Shown: positions 57,961-64,000 of the stretch, piece by piece | Layout: each line of letters starts with the position of its first letter | How positions within the stretch are numbered: the first letter of the stretch is position 1 | Source: Diorhabda sublineata | Taxonomy: Eukaryota; Arthropoda; Insecta; Coleoptera; Chrysomelidae | Assembly (NCBI RefSeq): GCF_026230105.1 | Contig: NC_079478.1 | Coordinates: 26,179,653-26,243,652, forward strand | Direction: 5' to 3' | DNA length: 64,000 nucleotides | Program-made: the position numbers and the translations under genes | Notes under the pieces: model-generated | Told to the model about the DNA's origin: nothing | Database searches by the model: none | The model's input: the letters and a program-made list of their open reading frames with translations, nothing else

Positions 57961-60955
57961 TGTACAGATATAGTCTAATGAAGTAGTATTCATTTGAAAT
58001 GAATCTTGAATCTTGAAATTTTTTTTCTACTATCATAATGTAATAACTGGTTTATGCAGACAAAATTAAGAATCAACATTAAACTAACAATTTCAATTAG
58101 TAGTTGAAAAACACTGAAATGATACTTGTATTTCATGCAGAAAATTCAAATTAAAATTAAACGAAAAGTTAGCCAACTTTCAATTTCTTAGTTTAATTCC
58201 TTAATTTTGTGGAGTTATGAGCACAGAATACGTCAGGTCAGTCTTTATTGGTGATATTGTTCTGTTTACAATATCATTGTTCTTTGGTTATGAAAATATT
58301 ATTCTTGTATTGCGCCGATTTCTGCCGTGGTATTTTAATTTTAAAATTGATGATGATGGCAAAAATAGGAAAAAGCAGTCTGAAGTCTGAAAGTCAGCAA
58401 TGTCCTTGACGATAAAACACTGATAAACAGTATCAGGAGCTTTCCACTTTTGTGTGAGAAAAGGAACCATACAGGAAATTTCTATTGTGTTACCAGTAAT
58501 TAATAACTATCCTTAATTTACTGCGTAAACCAAAAAATGTTCACCAAGAAATTTTGACTGATAAACCAAGCTTTGGTTAATGTTTACCGAGACTACTTAA
58601 AAGCTAATTAGGGCAGCTCCATCCGTTCTCTATTGGCAGGATATATAATAAGGTTGGGGTACAGGTGCACTCAAAGTAGCATTCCTGAGTTAACATAGTA
58701 CACACTGCCACAATCAACCAATCATTGGAAATAGTTTTAGAACTTCCGACAAATATTTCCCAACAAGTTATCGTTGAAAGAATATTTTCAGAAAAATACT
58801 TAAAAAAAGGTATTGAAACTCGAATTTTCTCAATTACATCACTTTGAATAATAACTCTTGCCTATGAGTGTTACTTGATAGATGAATTATCTTATATTTT
58901 ATTTATTGGGATAGGTTTTAACATTACCTTGAATTGATTTGCATACACCCATCGCCCTTGGAGGAAGTGATTCAGATTTTTAACAAGTTACAACTCGTAC
59001 CTTATGTACATTTACAAGGTAATTCTTCCAAACATAAATCTGAATGTTAACATTAGATAAGTGCTAGCTTAGAAAATTAGTTTCACTTTCAAATTTGAAA
59101 ATGCAATTTTCACAATATCTGCTACAGACTACATGGATCTACACTACTAGAAACGTAACTGAAAAGTAGGTTATCTAAATTTATAAGAAAAAATATTCAT
59201 TTGCTTAAGATGTACTAAATAATTTAACTAATAATTATTATTATCTACGGATATACAGACATCGTAAATAAATCCAATATCAAAAGTCCTACCCAAGAAA
59301 AACATCAAAAGAACGCATGCACCTATCATTCCATGTAGATTAAAACAAAAGATTGTAATCGACTAAATGGGAACCTTCATTTTTTACTTAATTTTATTTT
59401 AATAATGGAGAAATTTATGAGTTTGAATTTCATTTGATCATATATCAAATAATATACGAATTAATGAAATATCAAAAGTGATTAATCAATATTTAGCTCC
59501 ATTTAGCTCAAAGTATTCTATTTACCTACTGATCCTCCCTCTTTATCACAGTTTTTTCAGCATCTTTGTTCTGTACAACTCCATATATCCACTGATTAAG
59601 ATTATAATTCCGGCTCCATTTATCTATGCTATAATGTTATTTTAATTTAGCTTAATAGAATGAAAACATTAGAATTGCTTAGAATATCATGCGAAAATTC
59701 TTTATGCCCCCATATCACTTATACACAAATTTTTGAACAAATATAGACAAGAGTATTAGGGTTACTGAACTTTCTTAATTTTTGATGAATCACTTTGAAA
59801 TGTAATGCAAAATTATGCAATGTCTCGAAACGAAGATTGAACTCTTTGTTACGAGGTGATACAAAAGGTTTGAAATTACTGCTATTTAAAAGTTATGAAA
59901 TTATCTTCTCTCTTACAAGATTGATAATAGTAATAGATATAATTGTTTTATAATGGTAATAATTACGATTAATATGATTCCAAATGACTATTTTTAGCCC
60001 AGCATTGTTTATGATCTGAATTCCATACAAAATTGTATATTTTTTAGGTTTCTTAAACTTCTTGTTACATTTAATTAAGTGATGAAAACGTTGGTTGATT
60101 CCAGTAAGGTGCGTAGCTTAGATAGCAACGGAAATTTTAGTTTGTTTTCTCATGTTATTGACTTCAAGCGTTGTAAAAAATCCAACAAGTAAATATTGAG
60201 AATATTGCAAACGATAATTATATGTTTACAAATAATCAATGACAATCAATATGATAGAATCACTACACGTTCGAAAGATGTGATCGAAGTTTATAAAGAG
60301 AAAGAATAAAAAATATTTAGTAAAAGGGAATTTGGAATGCAAAACGCTTATTTCATGGAAAATAAGCAAATTTTCTTGAAAAATGCAAAATATTAAAGAA
60401 GAAAGTAATCTGGTATTGAAACAATTTCAACAATATCTATCAACTCAATTCCCCTCTTCAAATTTACTATAAAGCAATTTTGAAAACATGAAATCCCACT
60501 CTCGTATGTACATATTGCATAGAGCTATAGGATTGTGTCAAGGGGAATAATCCTCCTCAGGGATTTGAAAACTCGAAGAACGGCTCTTACATCACATCAA
60601 TGTAAAGGCAGCTTCCCAATAATTTGAACCTGACAATTTTTTTAATCCCTCATTTTATATTTTTTATTATTTTTATGAATACTTTCAAAAATATGTCTAT
60701 TTTATGTGAGAAAGTATTCGTTAAAAGGCCATCGAATCATTATGAATTGGACGCCATTATACGCCGTTATTTAGAAAGATGTACTCAATTCTAATCCTAC
60801 TTGGAACTTACAAAAAAATCATACTTATACCTCGTTAATTTGCTACAACTGAATATTAAATTATAAAACGTAAACAGACGAGTAAAATGTACCTGCCTGT
60901 AAAGGCGTTTGGTTTAAACAGGGTAACAGATGAAAACTTAGTCCTTCTTGTACTC
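57961..60955. other. Unassigned AT-rich sequence
   Basis: No domain recognised. GATATATAATAAGGTTGGGG near 58639 resembles a TATA-type core promoter but no ORF follows. A 60-codon minus frame at 58288-58470 is unrecognised. Confidence 0.45.
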
Positions 60956-60959
60956 TATT

Positions 60960-61255
60960 CGTCTGTTAGAGCTTCGTTAGTCTTTTATTTGACGCAGATG
61001 ATCTTGTCGCCATCGAACCATCCTTGACGATTCGGTTATTGCCATCTGTTTATTCAGTTTTTTGTGCTTAAAACCACATGCTGACAAAACTTGACGCAAT
61101 GTTTCTAATTTGGTATAATTATATTCTGGGTAATTTACTACCTCTTTCTGTATTACTTTTATTGTAGCAACCCTGTCTTCCTAATATAAACTATAAATTG
61201 TCCTACATATAAAATCTTGAGCAGCTTTGTCAACTGATTTCAGTTTTTCTTTACA
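60960..61255 (-). pseudogene. Transposase-like DNA-binding/pre-DDE fragment
   Basis: The minus strand, starting near 61240, reads KLKSVDKAAQDFICRTIYSL, then past a stop EDRVATIKVIQKEV, then ETLRQVLSACGFKHKKLNKQ and MAITESSRMVRWRQDHLRQI (about 61110-60990). The order D-x-x-A...R-x-(I/V)-x-x-(F/L)-Y...T-L-x-x-(L/V)-L-x-x-x-G-F-K-x-K-K...R-x-x-(F/H)-L-R fits the region before the DDE domain of a class of insect and hydrozoan IS630-like transposase proteins. The catalytic part is not found further down. The (AT)n array at 61272 lies immediately upstream. Confidence 0.5.
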
Positions 61256-61270
61256 TGATTTTCATTATCT

Positions 61271-61271
<1 letters not shown>

Positions 61272-61329
<58 letters not shown>
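61272..61329. repeat. (AT)n microsatellite
   Basis: Pure AT run of about 29 units. Confidence 0.98.
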
Positions 61330-61333
<4 letters not shown>

Positions 61334-63450
61334 GTATATGTAATATTTCATGTTATATTATCACAATCATCATTATGATTTTCTATTGCCTTCATTCGCC
61401 CGTGATCTAAAGAGCGCCATAATTCTATTTATTTAAAGAAATTTATTAATTGAATCTCATCTAACCACGCCACTGCTTATCTCAGACTATCTAGCAGGAA
61501 TGTATATTAGATACTACTAGATACTAAAATCAATCTTCGCTGCATATCCACATATTTGTTTTTGCATGAGGAATTGTGGTGGCAGATTAGGTTAGGTTGT
61601 CGTTAAAAATTTACTCAAATAATTAGTGTTGTACTATTTTGTAATAAGCAGCATTATATTACGTGAGCTGACGTCTTCTAAATCTAAAATAATTTCATTC
61701 GGGTTCTGGCTATATCAGAACAGCCACAACGGTTTCTGGCAAACGCAAAACACATTTTTTTCTAGTTTAGTCTAATGGTGAAACAATCGAATTTCGTATT
61801 AAACAATTTTCGTAGATACCAAGACTTTGTTTATTTATGACATAATTATAATTGTTATTGTGATGAATTTATTTTCTAAAAAATAATTCAAATTTCCGGT
61901 AACTCTAGCTCTTTCTGAGCCCAGAGAAGTCTCAAGAAGATATGAGAAAAATACACAGCATTTGAAGAGAGGTTCAGCAATAGCTACATTAAAATTGAAA
62001 CAAAGGAGACAAAGTATTATTATATGATCTTTATTATATATCTAATTCCTAGTAATTTCACTTATTTGTAGGCATTTAAGTTTGTAGATTAAGAAAATAT
62101 CCACGGATTCCCTGTATCCCAAATGATTCATACTACAATCTATGATGCTACTTCATAACAATCTGGTCATAGAACAATTTATTGAAATTAAGCATTTCTA
62201 GAACAAACAACCATCTGTTATGATCCAAGAAAGTCTGCAACAGTTGATCGTGACGATATTATCAATTTCTTGCATAATGCACTTGTTATTTATTGCATAA
62301 AGAACATCTGTTTACATTACAAACTTCAATTTATAAACAATATTACTATATTGTAGTCAAGGGTTATAATGAAAGTCCTTTATATTGAAGAGAGGGATTC
62401 TACTGTGATGGTTACCATTTCTCAAAGAAAAGTACTCTTAGGTAAATCTCTGTTTTTTAAAGAGAAGAGTCTCTGCATTATCTTTAGAAAGGAAATATTC
62501 ACAGCGATCGCCACATGTCCAAATTACTCTTAAAGTATAAGAGCGGCCGTCGCATCAACCAGTAAAAAAGAACTTGTCTGGAATTACTAAGAATAATGTC
62601 CAATTTTTTTGGAATTTACCAAACTCCTATACTAGATACAGTGCACATTGAATTTCTGTTATGGCAGATGCAGGTGAAATTTTGATAAATTTAAAGATGC
62701 ATTTTAGATGGTGTTACTACTATAGCTGAGAATTATTTAGCAGATAAGGTACAGTTTAAAGATAAAACAGCAGGAAGGAATAACAAGAAGGGTCCTGATA
62801 AATAAAGCAAATTGAGACTCCAAAGTAAATGACAATACTATAACTTGAAATAAGGAAAAATTGAAGCATTTAATCATTTTTATGTACTTATTTAATCGCA
62901 ATTGAAAATCTCCATGCTGACACAGATATGAATATTCTGTCCTTGAAATTAGGTTAAATGTTCATTAGCATTTAGGATACTATAACTATTTTTCGGGCCG
63001 AATAGAAAAGTGGTTACTATTGAAAATATTGTTTGTAATATCAAATGAAGAATCCATGAATTTAGGGAGGAGATTATTTGATGTTATGAAGCTGAACAAA
63101 TAAGCAGTATAAAAGCTTTTTATAGAGTAGCGAATGCTTGTAGAATGAACTAATTTTGTAATTATTTGTATTCGACTGATTCACTTTTTACAACATTTTG
63201 ACACTTTTGTTTTTCCACTTTTGTATAGTTCGTTCCAAAATATTTTGTCATTATTTACCACGTAAAAATCTATAGTAATCTCTGACATCTGTGAATTGCG
63301 AAGAGTAAAATAAACAGTCGTCCATCGAAAATAAATTCATTTTCTCTTTATACAGTTTTCACTATTTGGTTGATATATAACCTTCTACATTTAATATTTA
63401 AATTGATGGTTGTAGAATAAAATAAAATAAAAAATTGATAAAAACAGTTT
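61330..63450. other. Unassigned AT-rich sequence
   Basis: A short plus frame near 62710-62805 (GVTTIAENYLADKVQFKD) is protein-like but unrecognised. Nothing else supported. Confidence 0.45.
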
Positions 63451-63454
63451 TATT

Positions 63455-63960
63455 AATCAGTTACAAAATTCTTTTATACATTCGGGTTTTATAAGCATCT
63501 TTTAATATATGATATTTTTTATTAAATATATTAGTAATGTTTTTTAATTGAAGCTTTTTTTTATGTAGGCTATAGTAGTCGGAAATAGTCTTGTTAGCTG
63601 ATGCCACAGACTTGCACTTCTCCAAAAAAAAGGAGTCCCTATAAATTGACGTTCTGGGAGTCAGCAGACTACCTGGGTTTTTATGAATCACGTTTGTCTG
63701 TTGTGTAAATCTTGCAAATTCTGCTCTAGGTCAAATTATTTGGACAACTCGAAAGAAAATTTGCCGTGGTGATATCGATAAAACAGAGTAATGTCAGATA
63801 ATTTTCTTCTATGTTCTACGCTGTCCAAGTTTCTGATAAACTTTGGATCGCCTATAAGTCGATTTGCTTTCTTCAGTAACTGCAGTTTGAACTCAAATTT
63901 TAACTGAAGCACCAGTCAATAACAAAATAAAAAAATATTTTCATCAAAGCAGATTTTTTA
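63455..63960 (-). pseudogene. LINE ORF C-terminal fragment (family C)
   Basis: The minus strand begins KANRLIGDPKFIRNLDSVEH and continues RRKLSDITLFYRYHHGKFS with FELSK before a stop near 63740. The L-I-G-D-P...L-D-S-(L/V)-E-H-R-R-x-(L/V)...L-F-Y-R-Y-x-H-G-x-(C/F)-S-x-E-L-S block is the C-terminus of a well-known insect LINE ORF class. After the stop, IHKNP...LTPRTSIYRDSFF, or in another frame RDSFFWRSASLWHQLTRLFP, fits the R-T-S-x-Y-x-x-S-F-F...L-W-N-x-L-P ending. A frameshift near 63625 divides these. The rest of the element would lie beyond the window. Confidence 0.75.
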
Positions 63961-64000
63961 GAGGAAATATAATGATCCGATTAGATACTAGCACTATAAT

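Noticed and set aside
58635..58690. TATA-type core promoter (GATATATAATAAGG)
   Set aside because: No ORF, initiator or downstream gene follows, and such AT-rich strings are frequent here.
1..64000. CRISPR arrays, tRNA or rRNA genes, bacterial operons
   Set aside because: No regularly spaced repeats with unique spacers, no cloverleaf-like or rRNA-like sequence and no prokaryotic gene organisation were seen; the element content is eukaryotic.

Overview
This 64 kb window looks like intergenic or deep-intronic DNA from an arthropod, most likely an insect and plausibly a beetle. It is strongly AT-rich, carries seven (AT)n microsatellites, and is packed with eukaryotic transposable elements: R1-, jockey- and RTE-type LINEs, Penelope-like elements, mariner, Tc1, pogo/Tigger-like and hAT-like DNA transposons. 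There are no operons, bacterial genes, CRISPR arrays, rRNAs or tRNAs that I can see. I found no host gene I can name. Nearly everything recognisable is a decayed mobile element identified by reading conserved protein motifs through stops and frameshifts, so element edges are usually approximate. The species assignment is inference.

Layout. 0-12 kb: a LINE C-terminal fragment (357-785), a 2 kb foldback palindrome (about 1790-3820), a Penelope GIY-YIG relic (6.3 kb), a pogo-like transposase relic with terminal-type repeats (6.9-8.4 kb), a non-autonomous hAT-like element with a near-perfect 8-bp duplication (9448-10217) and a 5'-truncated LINE with a 12-bp duplication (11084-11847). 12-24 kb: a jockey RT relic (12.5-13.5 kb), Penelope-like pieces (14.8 and 15.55 kb), an R1-type RT relic (16.9-17.5 kb), a CG-rich MITE (21150-21390) and a jockey-type RNase H relic (22.7-23.3 kb). 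24-36 kb: a duplicated 0.28 kb repeat, a GC-richer island (25.4-25.9 kb), a second pogo/Tigger pseudogene (27.9-29.0 kb), an unidentified 158-codon ORF (30.35-30.82 kb), a LINE tail, a transposase helix-turn-helix piece, and Penelope-terminal repeats including a short palindrome (35.1 kb). 36-52 kb: mariner (36.8-37.4 kb), Tc1 (40.2-41.1 kb), degenerate tandem repeats (42.0-42.35 kb), a third pogo-like pseudogene (45.2-46.1 kb), the best-preserved coding segment (RTE-type reverse transcriptase, 47457-48536) fused to a 0.28 kb inverted repeat, and a second mariner (50.2-51.2 kb). 52-64 kb: transposase helix-turn-helix fragments, an internally deleted LINE (56.4-57.2 kb), a second inverted-repeat element related to the 2 kb palindrome (57.5-58.0 kb), a DDE-type pre-domain fragment (61 kb) and a LINE tail (63.5-64.0 kb).

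The genes do not act together; this is a graveyard of independent insertions. The structurally most interesting parts are the palindromic elements (1.8-3.8, 35.1, 47.2-47.5 and 57.5-58.0 kb), the insertions with visible target duplications, and the intact FADD-bearing reverse transcriptase frame. I did not find convincing evidence of a previously undescribed functional system.
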